From: Deltaproteobacteria bacterium
Lineage (GTDB): Bacteria > Desulfobacterota > Desulfarculia > Desulfarculales > Desulfarculaceae
Length of the DNA: 64,000 nucleotides
Reading direction: 5' to 3'
NCBI GenBank assembly: GCA_020444205.1
Contig: JAHLLJ010000003.1
Location: 1-64,000, forward strand
The position numbers were made by a program, and so were the translations under genes. Shown in pieces: positions 25,205-35,054 of the stretch (positions are counted from its first letter, which is position 1; the number at the start of each line of letters is the position of its first letter). A model generated the notes under the pieces. It had not been told where the DNA came from. It was given only the letters and a program-made list of their open reading frames with translations, and made no database searches.

Positions 25205-26467
25205 ATGCGTGTTTTAAAACCCATCGTCATCGGTGTTGCGTTACTGGCCCTGGTGGCCGTAGGTTGGGTGGTCCGCGGCCTGGTCTCCAGCGGGCAGCCC
25301 GGCGAGGGCAAGAGCATGGCTGCCATGGCCGGCCGGGGAGGAGCCCCACAGGTTACGGTCGCCAAGGTCCAAGAGGCTTCCCTGAAGCCGCCCAAAAAGT
25401 ACGTGGGCCACGTGGAGGCCATCCAGGACGCCGAGATATATGCCCAGGTGTCCGGCACCATCAAGCAGGTCCACTTCAAGGAAGGCGCCATGGTCAAGGA
25501 GGGCGACCTGCTGTTCACCATTGATCCCGACCGCTACCAGGCCAGGGTAGAGCTCTACCAGGCTACCCTTACCCAGGCCAGGGCCAGCCTGGCCGCGGCC
25601 AAGGCCAATTTGGAGTCGGTTCAGGCCCAGCTTTCCTACGCCGACAGCTACCACAAGCGTTTAAAGAGCGCGGGGGCGCGCAGCGTGGTGCAGGCCGACG
25701 TGGACAAGGCCGATAGCGCGGTGCGTCAGCTCACGGCGGCCCAGCAGGAGGCCAAGGCCAAGATCGAGCAGTTAAAGGCTCAAATCAAGCAGTCCGAGGC
25801 CAACCTCGAGGTGGCGCGCATTGATCTTGACTACACTCAGGTGCGCTCGCCCATAACCGGACGCATCGGCAAGGCCGAGGTCACTGCCGGCGACTATGTG
25901 AGCCCCGGCGCGGTGATGTTGGCCCGGGTGGTGCAAGTGGACCCGGTCAGGGTGCGTTTCGCCATGAGCGACCGCGACTATCTGGACCTGCTCAAGATTA
26001 AAAAGCGCGACGGCATAGAGGCCATCCAGGCCAAGCTGCAACTTGCCAATGGAGATTACTTCCGGGGAGAAGGCGCCCTGGACTTTGTGGGCAACCGCAT
26101 GAACCTCACCACCGGCACCATTGTTTTGCGCCTGCGCTACGGCAACGCCGGCGATGAGCTGGTGCCCAACAGCTACGTCAAGGTGTTCGTGGAGACTCCC
26201 GGCACCTCCCGCAGCCTGGTCTTGCCCCAACAGGCGATCTTGACCGATCCAAAAGGTGAGTACGTCTATGTAGTCTCTGACAAGGGCACGGCCCAAAAGC
26301 GTTACGTGGAGCTGGGTGACAGCGTTCAGGGCAAACGCATAATCATTTCCGGCCTCAAGTCCGGCGAGTCCGTGGTGGTCCAAGGCCTGCAAAAAGTGCG
26401 GCCCGGCCAGCCGGTCAAGGTGGCCAAGACCACGGCCGCCAAGGGTGGAGAGGATCGCCAGTCATGA
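25205..26467 (+). CDS. RND efflux periplasmic adaptor (membrane fusion protein)
   Basis: This is a 420-residue HlyD/AcrA-type adaptor bridging the inner-membrane pump and the outer-membrane channel. The start at 25205 has AAGGAG upstream. The N-terminus holds a single hydrophobic helix ([20 protein letters not shown]) with no lipobox cysteine, so it is membrane-anchored rather than a lipoprotein. The barrel-sandwich hybrid halves are '[20 protein letters not shown]' and '[20 protein letters not shown]'. Between them lies an alpha-helical hairpin (about residues 105-215, rich in Ala, Gln and Lys). The beta-barrel and membrane-proximal domains follow. It overlaps the pump gene by 4 nt (ATGA). 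Confidence 0.93.
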   Translation: MRVLKPIVIGVALLALVAVGWVVRGLVSSGQPGEGKSMAAMAGRGGAPQVTVAKVQEASLKPPKKYVGHVEAIQDAEIYAQVSGTIKQVHFKEGAMVKEGDLLFTIDPDRYQARVELYQATLTQARASLAAAKANLESVQAQLSYADSYHKRLKSAGARSVVQADVDKADSAVRQLTAAQQEAKAKIEQLKAQIKQSEANLEVARIDLDYTQVRSPITGRIGKAEVTAGDYVSPGAVMLARVVQVDPVRVRFAMSDRDYLDLLKIKKRDGIEAIQAKLQLANGDYFRGEGALDFVGNRMNLTTGTIVLRLRYGNAGDELVPNSYVKVFVETPGTSRSLVLPQQAILTDPKGEYVYVVSDKGTAQKRYVELGDSVQGKRIIISGLKSGESVVVQGLQKVRPGQPVKVAKTTAAKGGEDRQS

Positions 26468-29400
26468 TCTCGCGCTTGTTCATAGAACGGCCCCGCTTCG
26501 CCATGGTCATAGCCATCGTGCTGACCCTGGCTGGAGCCCTGGCCCTGTCTACGCTGCCTATAGAGCAGTACCCCCAGGTTACCCCGCCCACGGTGGTGGT
26601 GGAGGCTTTCTATCCCGGCGCCAGCGCAGAGGTGTTGGCCAAAACCGTGGCCACGCCCATTGAGCAAGAGATCAACGGCGTGGACAACATGATCTACATG
26701 GAGTCCAAGAGCGACAACCAGGGCAACTATCAGCTCACGGTAAGCTTTGAGGTGGGCACTGATTTGGACATCGCCTTGGTCAAGGTGCAGAACCGCTTGC
26801 AGCAGGCCACCTCCAAGCTGCCCCCCGAGGTGACCCAACAGGGTCTCACCGTGGAGACGCGTTCTTCCAGCGTTTTGTGCTTCATGGCCGTCTACTCCCC
26901 GGACAACTCCCGCGACGAGTTGTACCTGAGCAACTTTGTACATGAGCGGCTCAAGGACCCCCTCAAGAGGGTGCCCGGCGTGGGCGGAGTCACCGTTCTT
27001 GGCGGCCAGTACTCCATGCGGGTGTGGCTCAACTCCGACCGGCTGGAGGCCCTGGGCCTGAGCAGCCAGGACGTGGTCAACGCCATATCCTCTCAGAACA
27101 TCCAGGCCTCCATCGGCTCGGTGGGCGCGTCTCCCGGCGCCGATGACATAAAACTGGTCTACACCCTGAAAACCCAGGGCCGCCTCAACGACCCCATCGA
27201 CTTCTCCGAAATCATCTTACGCACCGATCCCCAGGGTGGCCAGGTGCGCCTGAAGGACGTGGCCCGAGTGGAGCTGGGCCGTGACTCCTACGCCTACAGC
27301 GCCAACTACGACAACATGCCCTCCGTGGCCATTATTCTGGCCCAAACCCCGGGCTCCAACTCCCTAGCCACCATGGAGGGAGTGAGGGCGGAGATGAAGA
27401 GGCTTGAGAGCACCTGGCCCGCTGGGGTGACCTATGCCATGGCCTATGACGCCACCCTTACCATCACCGCCTCGGTGGAGGAAATTCTCTACACCTTGTT
27501 ACTGACCTTCGCTCTGGTGGTGTTGGTCTGCTTCGTCTTCCTGCAGGACTGGCGGGCCACCCTGATTCCGGTGGTGGCCATTCCGGTGTCGTTGTTGTCC
27601 ACCTTCGCGGTGCTCATGGCATTGGACTACACCATCAACCTCTTGACCCTATTCGCTCTTGTTTTGGCCATTGGACTGGTGGTGGATGATGCCATCGTGG
27701 TGGTGGAGCGCGTCTATCACCTCATGGAGAACGAGGGCTTGGGGCCCAAGGACGCGGCCATCAAGGCCATGCGCGAAGTCAGTGTGGCCATCATCGCCAT
27801 CTCCCTGGTGCTCTTGGCCATCTTCGTGCCCGTGGGCTTTGTGGCCGGTCTGACCGGCCAGATCTACCGCCAGTTCGCGGTGACCGTATCCACCTCGGTG
27901 CTGTTCTCCGCCATCGTGGCCTTGACCCTAAGCCCGGCCCTGTGCGCCATCCTGCTGCGCAAACAACACGGCATCACCCGTGGACCCCTGGCCTGGTTCA
28001 ACCGGGCCATGGACAAGGGGCGCGACGGCTATGTGGTGTGGTCCATGTGGCTGGCCAAGCGCCTGGCCTTTCCGGTGGTGATCCTTTTGGCCCTGGCGGC
28101 CATCAGCGGCCTGTTCTTCTACACCACACAGACCTCGCTCATCCCCCCGGAAGACCAGGGGGTCATATTCACTGACGTCCAGCTACCCGAGGGGGCCACT
28201 TTGGCGCGCACCAAGGCGCTCATGAAGCGGATATCCGAGTCCACGCGAAAGCTCGATGGAGTCAAATCGGTGATGGACCTTTCCGGATACAGCATCATCG
28301 GCGGCAGCGGCGAAAACGTTGGCTTCATGGTCACCCACTTGGTCGATTGGGACGAGCGTAAAACAGCTGAGATGCAAATAGATGCTTTTGTCAGGAAATT
28401 GCAGATCAACGCCGCTCAGATGCCCGAGGCCAGGATCAGCATTTTCACCCCGCCGTCCATCATGGGGCTGGGTTTGAGCAACGGTCTGGACATCCGCTTG
28501 CAGAGCATCACCGAAAGCGATCCCCAAAAGCTGGCCCAGGTGCTGAGGAACTTCCTCATGCGCCTGAACACCTCGCCGGAGATCATGGTGGCCTTTTCCT
28601 CCTATGCGGCCGACACCCCGCACCTGTACCTGGAGGTGGACCGCGCCAAGGCCGAATCCCTGGGGGTTTCGGTCGGGAGCCTGTTCACCACCCTGCAGAA
28701 CTACCTGGGCTCGCGTTATGTCAACGACATAAACCTCGGCAACCAAGTTAACAAGGTCATGGTGCAGGCCGACTGGCCATTCCGCAAGAGTCTGGAGGAC
28801 ATAGGCGAGCTGAACGTGAAGAACAGCGCCGGGGAAATGGTGCCGGTGTCCAGCCTGGTCAGGATCAGGCCCACTGCCGCGCCGCGCATGCTGCTGCGCT
28901 TTAACCTGTTCCCCAGCGCCTCTATCACCGCCCTGACCGCTAACGGAGTCAGCACCGGTGCGGCAATCGCCGCGGTGGAGCGCATGGCCAAACAGAGCCT
29001 GCCCAAGGGCTACACCCTGGACTGGTCGGGCATGAGCTATCAGGAACGTAAGGTGCAGAGCCAGGGCGTCATGCTCATGGGCCTGTCCCTGCTCTTCGGC
29101 TACCTCTTGTTGGTGGCCCAATATGAAAGCTGGACCGTCCCGGTGCCGGTTATGCTCTCCATCACCGTGGCCGTGGCCGGAGCCCTGGCCGGTCTTAAGC
29201 TCATGGGCCTGTCGCTGAGCATATACGCCCAACTTGGCTTGATCCTGCTGGTGGGCTTGGCCAGCAAAAACGCCATACTTATCGTGGAGTTCTGCAAGAC
29301 TCAACGCGAGAAGGGCCGCACCATTTTGGAAGCGGCGCGTATCGGCATCCACGAGCGGTTCCGGGCGGTGCTCATGACCGCCTTTACCTTCATCCTAGGC

Positions 29401-29622
29401 ACAATGCCCATGATCTTCGCCACCGGCGCGGGCGCCAGCAGCCGCCAGGCAATCGGTCTGACGGTGTGCGCGGGCATGGTGGCGGCCACGGTAATGGGCA
29501 TTCTCATAGTGCCCCCCCTGTACGTCCTGTTCCAAGGACTGCGTGAATATATCAAGGGAACCCTGTTTGCAAGCAAGGAGCAGCCCCCCCAACAAGAGGC
29601 CGCCAAGGGGAACCTCTCATGA
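26464..29622 (+). CDS. RND multidrug efflux transporter, HAE1/AcrB family
   Basis: This is a 1052-residue inner-membrane proton-driven exporter. It starts '[20 protein letters not shown]', as AcrB-type pumps do, with twelve helices and two large periplasmic loops. '[20 protein letters not shown]' in TM4 contains the two adjacent aspartates of the proton relay. The lysine-bearing TM10 region reads '[20 protein letters not shown]'. '[20 protein letters not shown]' marks the porter domain. It is coupled to the adaptor gene upstream and overlaps the outer-membrane gene downstream by 4 nt. Multidrug or solvent export is likely; the substrate range is unknown. Confidence 0.95.
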   Translation: MISRLFIERPRFAMVIAIVLTLAGALALSTLPIEQYPQVTPPTVVVEAFYPGASAEVLAKTVATPIEQEINGVDNMIYMESKSDNQGNYQLTVSFEVGTDLDIALVKVQNRLQQATSKLPPEVTQQGLTVETRSSSVLCFMAVYSPDNSRDELYLSNFVHERLKDPLKRVPGVGGVTVLGGQYSMRVWLNSDRLEALGLSSQDVVNAISSQNIQASIGSVGASPGADDIKLVYTLKTQGRLNDPIDFSEIILRTDPQGGQVRLKDVARVELGRDSYAYSANYDNMPSVAIILAQTPGSNSLATMEGVRAEMKRLESTWPAGVTYAMAYDATLTITASVEEILYTLLLTFALVVLVCFVFLQDWRATLIPVVAIPVSLLSTFAVLMALDYTINLLTLFALVLAIGLVVDDAIVVVERVYHLMENEGLGPKDAAIKAMREVSVAIIAISLVLLAIFVPVGFVAGLTGQIYRQFAVTVSTSVLFSAIVALTLSPALCAILLRKQHGITRGPLAWFNRAMDKGRDGYVVWSMWLAKRLAFPVVILLALAAISGLFFYTTQTSLIPPEDQGVIFTDVQLPEGATLARTKALMKRISESTRKLDGVKSVMDLSGYSIIGGSGENVGFMVTHLVDWDERKTAEMQIDAFVRKLQINAAQMPEARISIFTPPSIMGLGLSNGLDIRLQSITESDPQKLAQVLRNFLMRLNTSPEIMVAFSSYAADTPHLYLEVDRAKAESLGVSVGSLFTTLQNYLGSRYVNDINLGNQVNKVMVQADWPFRKSLEDIGELNVKNSAGEMVPVSSLVRIRPTAAPRMLLRFNLFPSASITALTANGVSTGAAIAAVERMAKQSLPKGYTLDWSGMSYQERKVQSQGVMLMGLSLLFGYLLLVAQYESWTVPVPVMLSITVAVAGALAGLKLMGLSLSIYAQLGLILLVGLASKNAILIVEFCKTQREKGRTILEAARIGIHERFRAVLMTAFTFILGTMPMIFATGAGASSRQAIGLTVCAGMVAATVMGILIVPPLYVLFQGLREYIKGTLFASKEQPPQQEAAKGNLS

Positions 29623-31121
29623 AGATGAAATTTTTAATCATACCCATGTTGTGCCTGACCCTCGCCGGGTGCGTCACGGTGGGTCCCAACTATCAAGAGC
29701 CTCCCGCGCCCAAGGCCGACGTCTCCGATGTGAACGACGCCTCCACTCAAAAGGGGCGCCGGGCATCCATAACCAAGCAAGACTTGGTCTCCTGGTGGAC
29801 GGTCTTCAATGATCCCCTGCTCAGCGCGCTGATCCAAGAGGCGCTCAGCGGCAATCTGGATGTACGCCAGGCCAAGGCCAAGGTGCGCGAGGCCAGGGCC
29901 CAGTTGGTCATCAGCCGGGCGGGCCTGTTCCCCGCGGTGGACGCCGGCGGCTCCTACCAGCAGGCCAGGAGCATCACCAGCTACAATGCCGACGATGAGG
30001 GCGTGCGCACCGAGAACACCTATTATAACGCCGGATTCGACGCTTCCTGGGAGATCGACATCTTTGGCGGCACCCGGCGCGCGGTGGAGGCGGCCAAGGC
30101 CGACATCCAAGCACAGCAAGCGTCGCTGGAGTCGGTGTGGGTTTCCATGGCCGCCGAGGTGGCTCAAACCTATGCGGCCATTCGTTCCTATCAGCAACGG
30201 CTCAAGGTGGCCGAGAACAACCTCAGGGCCCAGGCCGACACCCTGGATATATTGGAGACCAGGCTGCGAGCCGGGCTAAGTGACGAGTTGGACGTGCAAC
30301 AGGCGCGTTACAACCTGGAAAATAGCCGCTCCACTATTCCCAGGCTCAAGAGCGGCTTGGAAATCTCCTTAAACGCCCTGGCGGTGCTGGTGGGCAAGAT
30401 GCCCGGCAAGCTGCAAAAGCGCCTGGAAAAATCCACGCCCATACCGGTCGCGCCCTTTGATGTGGTGCTTAAGATCCCGGCCGACACCTTGCGTCAACGG
30501 CCCGACATCCGCCGGGCCGAGCGGGCTTTGGCCGCCCAGAGTGCGCGCATAGGCGAGGCCACGGCCGAGCTATACCCCAAATTCTATTTGATCGGCTCTA
30601 TCGGGCTGGAGTCCATGAAGTCGGCCAAGCTGTTTAACGCCGAAAGCAACGTGTGGAGCATCTTGCCCACCGTGACTTGGCCATTGTTCCGCGCGGGCTC
30701 CATCCGGGCCAACATAGAGGTGCAAAACGCCAAGCAGGAGCAGATGGCCGCGCAATATGACAAGGCCGTGCTGGTGGCGGTAAAGGAAATCCGCAACTCG
30801 CTGACCACCTTTAACCAGGAGCAGCAACGCTTGGCAGCCCTGACCGCCGCGGTGGACGCAGCCCAAAAGGCGGCGGATATAGCTCAGCAGAAGTACCGCC
30901 ACGGCCTGGTGAACTTCAACGACGTGCTGGACGCCCAGCGCTCCTTGTTCTCCTATGACGATCAACGCATCACCAGCCAGGAGGCCATAACCAACGACAT
31001 CATCAGCCTGTACAAGGCCCTAGGCGGCGGCTGGCAGCACATGCGGACCAATACCTCGCGAGAACCCTCTGCTGCCGCACCCAAGACGGCCCAGGCATCT
31101 GGTGTTGTCGCCCGTCAATAA
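29619..31121 (+). CDS. Outer-membrane efflux lipoprotein (TolC/OprM, NodT family)
   Basis: This is a 500-residue outer-membrane channel of the tripartite pump. The signal peptide ends in a lipobox ([13 protein letters not shown], lipidated Cys at about residue 18), as in OprM/CusC. Two OEP repeats follow, with long helices ('[20 protein letters not shown]' and the paired '[20 protein letters not shown]') and strand-forming segments with '[15 protein letters not shown]'. The C-terminal tail (THAAAP-like, Ala/Ser/Thr-rich) is unstructured. It ends the operon, and a strong intrinsic terminator follows at 31155. Confidence 0.93.
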   Translation: MKMKFLIIPMLCLTLAGCVTVGPNYQEPPAPKADVSDVNDASTQKGRRASITKQDLVSWWTVFNDPLLSALIQEALSGNLDVRQAKAKVREARAQLVISRAGLFPAVDAGGSYQQARSITSYNADDEGVRTENTYYNAGFDASWEIDIFGGTRRAVEAAKADIQAQQASLESVWVSMAAEVAQTYAAIRSYQQRLKVAENNLRAQADTLDILETRLRAGLSDELDVQQARYNLENSRSTIPRLKSGLEISLNALAVLVGKMPGKLQKRLEKSTPIPVAPFDVVLKIPADTLRQRPDIRRAERALAAQSARIGEATAELYPKFYLIGSIGLESMKSAKLFNAESNVWSILPTVTWPLFRAGSIRANIEVQNAKQEQMAAQYDKAVLVAVKEIRNSLTTFNQEQQRLAALTAAVDAAQKAADIAQQKYRHGLVNFNDVLDAQRSLFSYDDQRITSQEAITNDIISLYKALGGGWQHMRTNTSREPSAAAPKTAQASGVVARQ

Positions 31122-31154
31122 AACAACCGGTTAATACATCACTCGGGCGGCAAA

Positions 31155-31193
31155 CAGGGGGCCGGGAGCAATCCCGGCCCCCTGTTTCTTTTA
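31155..31193 (+). terminator. Intrinsic terminator of the RND efflux operon
   Basis: A perfect 13-bp stem (CAGGGGGCCGGGA at 31155-31167, TCCCGGCCCCCTG at 31172-31184) has a GCAA tetraloop and is followed by TTTCTTTT. This is a textbook Rho-independent terminator. Confidence 0.92.
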
Positions 31194-31256
31194 GATAAAC
31201 CAACTCCTTGAGCCTCGGGAGGTTCCGCGTCCTCAATGAAAAAACTACACAATTCA

Positions 31257-31304
31257 TTGATCTTTTATATTATGCTTGTATAAACCCGCATCTTTTCATG
31301 CGGG
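31257..31304 (+). promoter_or_regulatory. Candidate promoter with 5'-end hairpin
   Basis: TTGATC (31257-31262), a 16-nt spacer and TATAAA (31279-31284) form a good sigma-70-like promoter in an AT-rich patch. Directly after it, CCCGCAT (31285-31291) and ATGCGGG (31298-31304) form a perfect stem around a 6-nt loop, close to where RNA would start. It would drive the sensor kinase with a leader of roughly 320 nt, or a separate small RNA. Confidence 0.45.
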
Positions 31305-31619
31305 CTAGCCATGGACTCCGCCAATGGCTTAATCATCACCGGGCAAGGCGCCGACAACACAAAGCGACAAACTTCTGGGTGAGGGCGTCCGCCCAGCGAT
31401 CTAACTTAAATGGCGTACTTTATGGTTTTCCAAGCCAAGCCGGGGGGCTCTGCCCGGGAGGCTAATTTTCTGCCCGCACCAAATGTAAATCCTCATCAAA
31501 CAACCTCCAGCGCGAGCCAAGGCCAAAGCAAGTGTTACCCTCACCGGCTTTGGCCTCGTAAAAATCCATTAATCATTCCGCGTCCCTAGCGCGTTCGGCG
31601 CGGGTCAGCTTGAGGTCAA

Positions 31620-33302
31620 ATGACCGATACTAATAGGCAAACTCCTGAGAAGTTCAAGGATCATTATGTGGAACTGCTCAAGAGCCGCCTGTCGGTCGGT
31701 TTCGCGGTGGGCATGGTGCTGGTGCCGCTTTTCGCGGTGGTGGATTGGCGCCTGGCCCACGGCTTTTTTAGTATGTTTTTGGGCCTGCGTTTTGCGGCGG
31801 CGGCGATCATGGGTGGGCTGTGGCTGCTGAACCACTGGCGGCGCGGCCAGGTCTGGCAGGAGGGATTGACCATCGCCGGGGCCCTCACCGTGGGGATCAT
31901 GCTGGAAATCATGCTGGTGGTCATGGGCGGCACCGGGGGCAATTATTACGCCGGCCTGACCCTGGTTTTAATAGCGGCCATAGTGCTTATTCCCATCCGC
32001 TTGGGGGTGGCGCTATCTCTGGTGGCGTCGTTGCTGATGGTGTACCTGGTGCCCTTGGCCATCGCCAATACACCGCTGTTGAGTGGGAATGAGCTGCTCC
32101 ACAACACCGGCACCCTGGCCTCGGCCAGCCTGCTGCTCCTTGGCGCCAATTGGCTCCACCGCATGGCCCTGCTGAGGCAGTTCAAGCTACGCGCTCAGGT
32201 TCAGGAGCGCGAGCGCCAATTGGATGCCCTGAACGCTTCCCTGGAAGAGAAGGTAACCTCACGTACCGCCGACTTGGAGCGTTCCGAGGCCCGCTACCGC
32301 TCCCTGGTCAACTCCAACCCCCAGCTTATCTACACTCTGGACACCAGCGGGGCCTATTCTTTTGTGGGCCCCAAGGCCGGGAGGTTGATGGGGTATGAGC
32401 CTGAGGAAATGCTGGGCAAATACTTCATCGCTTTTGTGCACAAGGATGACCACCGCCATTGCGTGCGGGCCTTCAAGAAGGTCCGCGATGAGGGGCGGGT
32501 GCTGCAGGATGTGGAATACCGGGTGATTCGGGCGGATGGCAAGGAGAGGATTTTTTTCTCTTATACCGCGCCGTTGGTGGACGACAAGGGAAAGGTCAAC
32601 GGCATGATCGGCACAGCGGTGGATGTGACTCGCCAGCGGCAACTCACCGCCGAGCTAGTCAAGGCCGAGGACCAGGAGCGGAGGCGTATCGCCAGGGACC
32701 TGCACGACGGCGTGGGCCAGTATCTGGCGGTGAGCAAACTCAAGCTCTCAAAGGCCGCCGAAAGCGCCAACCCCGCCAACCGGCAAAGAATAGAGGAAGT
32801 TCTGGAGTTCCTGGGCCAAGCCATAAGCGACACCAGGTCGCTCACCGCCAGGTTGAGCCCCCGGGTTTTGGACGAAATAGGCCTGGCTCCGGCCCTGCAA
32901 TGGCTGGCCGAGCAGGGGAGCGACCGTTACGGGATGCAGGTTGAGTTCACTTGCTCCGGCGAGGTGGAGGTAAACAACGCCCATTTGCGTAGTTTTTTGT
33001 TCCGGGCGGTTTCCGAGCTGTTGCTCAACGCTGCCAAGCACGCTCAGGCAGAGAGGGTGGACATTACCCTTTCCGGCGATGAGCGGGAGTTGACTATAAC
33101 CGTGGGCGACAACGGGATCGGATTTGATCCCGCCCAACATACCGATTCCGGCACTGGGTTGGGGTTGTTCAGCCTGCGTGAACGTATGGATCTCCTGGGG
33201 GGAAAGTTGGACTTTCTTACCCCCAGCCGGGGGGGGAGTCTTACATGCTTGACAGTGCCTTTGGTCTCAGCAGCCGAGGACCGGGAGAAAAATGATGAAT
33301 AG
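31620..33302 (+). CDS. Membrane sensor histidine kinase with PAS domain (NarX/DegS type)
   Basis: This is a 560-residue two-component sensor. The N-terminal 185 residues contain about six hydrophobic helices (for example 'GLTLVLIAAIVLIPIRLGVA'), an integral membrane sensor without a large periplasmic loop. A coiled-coil linker (residues 185-220) leads to a PAS domain (about 225-345; 'SGAYSFVGPKAGRLMGYEPE'), then HisKA_3 with the phospho-acceptor His in 'RRRIARDLHDGVGQYL', and a HATPase_c domain ('LLLNAAKHAQAERVDITL', 'VGDNGIGFDP', 'GTGLGLFSLRERM'). GAGG sits 5 nt before the ATG. It overlaps the response regulator gene by 11 nt. Its signal is unknown. Confidence 0.92.
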   Translation: MTDTNRQTPEKFKDHYVELLKSRLSVGFAVGMVLVPLFAVVDWRLAHGFFSMFLGLRFAAAAIMGGLWLLNHWRRGQVWQEGLTIAGALTVGIMLEIMLVVMGGTGGNYYAGLTLVLIAAIVLIPIRLGVALSLVASLLMVYLVPLAIANTPLLSGNELLHNTGTLASASLLLLGANWLHRMALLRQFKLRAQVQERERQLDALNASLEEKVTSRTADLERSEARYRSLVNSNPQLIYTLDTSGAYSFVGPKAGRLMGYEPEEMLGKYFIAFVHKDDHRHCVRAFKKVRDEGRVLQDVEYRVIRADGKERIFFSYTAPLVDDKGKVNGMIGTAVDVTRQRQLTAELVKAEDQERRRIARDLHDGVGQYLAVSKLKLSKAAESANPANRQRIEEVLEFLGQAISDTRSLTARLSPRVLDEIGLAPALQWLAEQGSDRYGMQVEFTCSGEVEVNNAHLRSFLFRAVSELLLNAAKHAQAERVDITLSGDERELTITVGDNGIGFDPAQHTDSGTGLGLFSLRERMDLLGGKLDFLTPSRGGSLTCLTVPLVSAAEDREKNDE

Positions 33303-33963
33303 CCGCATTATTCTGGTTGACGATCACAAAATCATGCGCGACGGCATAAAGAGCCTGTTGTCCGAGGAGCCCGACATGGAGGTGGTGGGCGAAGCTGACA
33401 ACGGACGCGAGGCGGTGCAGCTTGCCAGACGCCTCGGCCCGGACTTGGTGGTTATGGACATCTCCATGCCCGAGCTCAACGGCATTGAAGCCACCCGGCA
33501 AATCCTCTCGGAGATGGATGGGGTCAAGGTGTTGGCCCTTTCCATGCACCGCGACCCGCGCTTCGTGGCCGGGGTTTTGGAAGCCGGGGCCAATGGTTAC
33601 ATGGTCAAGGATTGCACCGCCGACGAGTTGACCTCGGTAATCCGGCTGGTGGCCCACGGTAAGACCTATCTCAGCCCCGAGGTGGCTGATTTGGTGGTAA
33701 AGGGTTTTGTGGGGCGCTTGAATGAGGATGTGGCTCATCCCCCGGCCTCGGTGCTCAGCCCCAGGGAGCGGGAGGTCCTGCAGCTGTTGGCGGAAGGCTA
33801 CAAGGTCAAGGAAGTAGCCGAAAGGCTGCACCTTGGCGTGAAAACCGTAGAGACCCACCGGCGTAACCTAATGGAAAAACTGGATATAGATAATCTGGTC
33901 GACCTGATCCGCTATGCCCTGCGCGAGGGGGTCACCTCCCTGGATGACTGGCTGGCCTACTAG
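33292..33963 (+). CDS. NarL/FixJ-family response regulator
   Basis: This is a 223-residue DNA-binding response regulator. The receiver domain (about residues 5-120) has the acidic pair in 'ILVDDHKIMRDG', the phospho-acceptor Asp in 'DLVVMDISMPELNGIEAT' and the conserved Lys in 'GYMVKDCTADELTS'. The LuxR-type HTH (about 150-215) is 'LSPREREVLQLLAEGYKVKE', followed by 'VKTVETHRRNLMEKL'. It is co-translated with the upstream kinase, forming a cognate pair. Two ATG codons (33292 and 33295) are possible starts. Its stop codon directly abuts a dispersed palindromic repeat. Confidence 0.93.
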   Translation: MMNSRIILVDDHKIMRDGIKSLLSEEPDMEVVGEADNGREAVQLARRLGPDLVVMDISMPELNGIEATRQILSEMDGVKVLALSMHRDPRFVAGVLEAGANGYMVKDCTADELTSVIRLVAHGKTYLSPEVADLVVKGFVGRLNEDVAHPPASVLSPREREVLQLLAEGYKVKEVAERLHLGVKTVETHRRNLMEKLDIDNLVDLIRYALREGVTSLDDWLAY

Positions 33964-34085
33964 CCGGCTTCGCCAGGCCCCACATGGCGGCGTTGTCGGC
34001 GACACTCGGTCCTCGGCGTATATAACAATACGCCTGCGTCCCTCGTCCGCCTGCCGCCTTGCCCTGCGGTGTCTGGCTGTGCCGG
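33964..34085. repeat. Dispersed palindromic repeat, copy A
   Basis: This copy of about 122 bp begins immediately after the TAG of the response regulator. Its ends are imperfect inverted repeats (CCGGCTTCGCCAG at 33964-33976 against CTGGCTGTGCCGG ending at 34085), and the centre is a perfect hairpin GGCGTAT (34015-34021) / ATACGCC (34028-34034). It shares CACTCGGTCCTCGGCGTAT and ATACGCCTGCGTCCCTC with copy C at 56527. No ORF lies inside. It resembles a REP/MITE-type element and may serve as transcript 3' end. Confidence 0.85.
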
Positions 34086-34398
34086 GTAGCGTTGGCCGGT
34101 GCGAGGTAACAATTTTACGAAAAAAGAGGTTGTCGCCGCGGGGAGCGTTGCGACGAAGCAGCCCCTGCCCGTTAGCAAGTGCTTACCAAATGGCATGAAC
34201 CGCTTTTCTCGGCGTTCGGCCGCGCCGAAAAACCATTGCCTGTTGTTTGCGTCTGATCCGCAGGCGCTTTGCTCCTTTTCCTTACCCCCATTTAACCAAA
34301 CCTCCTAACGCCTCTTTTTGGTTTGGGCCTAGCCTGGACTTAAATGAGGATGCAAAAGGTCATGGGCATCCTCGGCAACCCAAACCGGGGAGAGAAAA
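34086..34398. other. Intergenic region without recognised features
   Basis: This 313-nt stretch follows repeat copy A and precedes the HEAT-repeat gene. A pyrimidine-rich tract lies near 34270-34320. I see no gene, clear promoter or known RNA in it. Confidence 0.5.
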
Positions 34399-34980
34399 AT
34401 GAGAAAAATTACTTTAAGCCTGATGGCCTTTTTGACCGCCGCCCTCATTTCTTGGGGCTTTGCCCCCGCTCAGGCCCTGGCCCAGTCCCGGGCGCCGGAG
34501 TTCGTGCTGGTCAAGCTGCATAGCACCAGCTTGCTGGCCGCCCAAAATGGTTGCCAAGTGAAGGCGGAGAAGTTGACTCTCGAGGACATCATGAAGCTGG
34601 CCAGCTCCCAGTGCCTTCAGGTGCGCAGCGTGGCCATCTACTCCCTTGGGGAGATCCGCGACGAGCGCGCGGTGAATATGCTGATCAACCTTCTGCAGGA
34701 TCCCGATTGCCACATCCGGCGCATCGCCGTGCGCGCCCTGGGCAAGATCGGAGACAAGCGGGCGGTGACGCCCCTGGTCGCCGTGCTCTCCAAGCAAGGT
34801 GAAAACCTCTCGGTTCGCCGTACCGCCGCCTGGGCCTTGGGCCAGATGAGCGATCCGCGAGCCTGCCCGGCTTTGGAGATAGCCGCTTGCGCCGATGACG
34901 TCCCCCTGAGTAACGCCAGCCGCGAGGCAGTGAACAAGCTGGAGGGCAGCCGGACCAACCTCACTAGCAGCAACCTGTGA
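34399..34980 (+). CDS. Secreted HEAT-repeat protein
   Basis: This is a 193-residue protein with a Sec signal peptide (MRKITLSLMAFLTAALISWG, cleavage near ALA-QS), so it is probably periplasmic. Residues 60-165 form about three HEAT/PBS-lyase-like repeats ('CLQVRSVAIYSLGEIRDERA', 'CHIRRIAVRALGKIGDKRAV', 'LSVRRTAAWALGQMSDPRAC'), a scaffold for protein binding. Four cysteines are present. GGGGAGAG precedes the ATG. It stands alone, ends before a terminator and converges with the porin gene. A partner is not evident; a role in envelope complex assembly is possible but unproven. Confidence 0.85.
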   Translation: MRKITLSLMAFLTAALISWGFAPAQALAQSRAPEFVLVKLHSTSLLAAQNGCQVKAEKLTLEDIMKLASSQCLQVRSVAIYSLGEIRDERAVNMLINLLQDPDCHIRRIAVRALGKIGDKRAVTPLVAVLSKQGENLSVRRTAAWALGQMSDPRACPALEIAACADDVPLSNASREAVNKLEGSRTNLTSSNL

Positions 34981-35000
34981 GGCGTCGCAAGGGTGGGGGG

Positions 35001-35040
35001 CTACATCCCCGGCCGCATTGGCCGGGGGTGTAGTTTTTTC
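35001..35040 (+). terminator. Intrinsic terminator of the HEAT-repeat gene
   Basis: CTACATCCCCGGCC (35001-35014) pairs with GGCCGGGGGTGTAG (35020-35033) with one G-T pair and a 5-nt loop, followed by TTTTTTCTTT. This is a clear Rho-independent terminator in the plus direction. Confidence 0.92.
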
Positions 35041-35054
35041 TTTGAATCTCGAGC

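Larger units (their letters stand above)
31122..31619. other. Intergenic region with promoter and possible long leader or small RNA
   Basis: The 498 nt between the efflux operon and the histidine kinase hold a terminator (31155-31193), a promoter candidate (31257-31284) with a small hairpin at the predicted start of transcription, and about 300 nt of transcribed non-coding DNA. The frame 31208-31465 does not resemble a protein. A GC hairpin near 31439-31456 followed by a T-rich patch could end a small RNA. I see no family I can name. Confidence 0.5.

Noticed and set aside
31208..31465. 85-codon frame between the efflux operon and the kinase
   Set aside because: It spans a probable promoter and hairpin, and its translation has no recognisable features.
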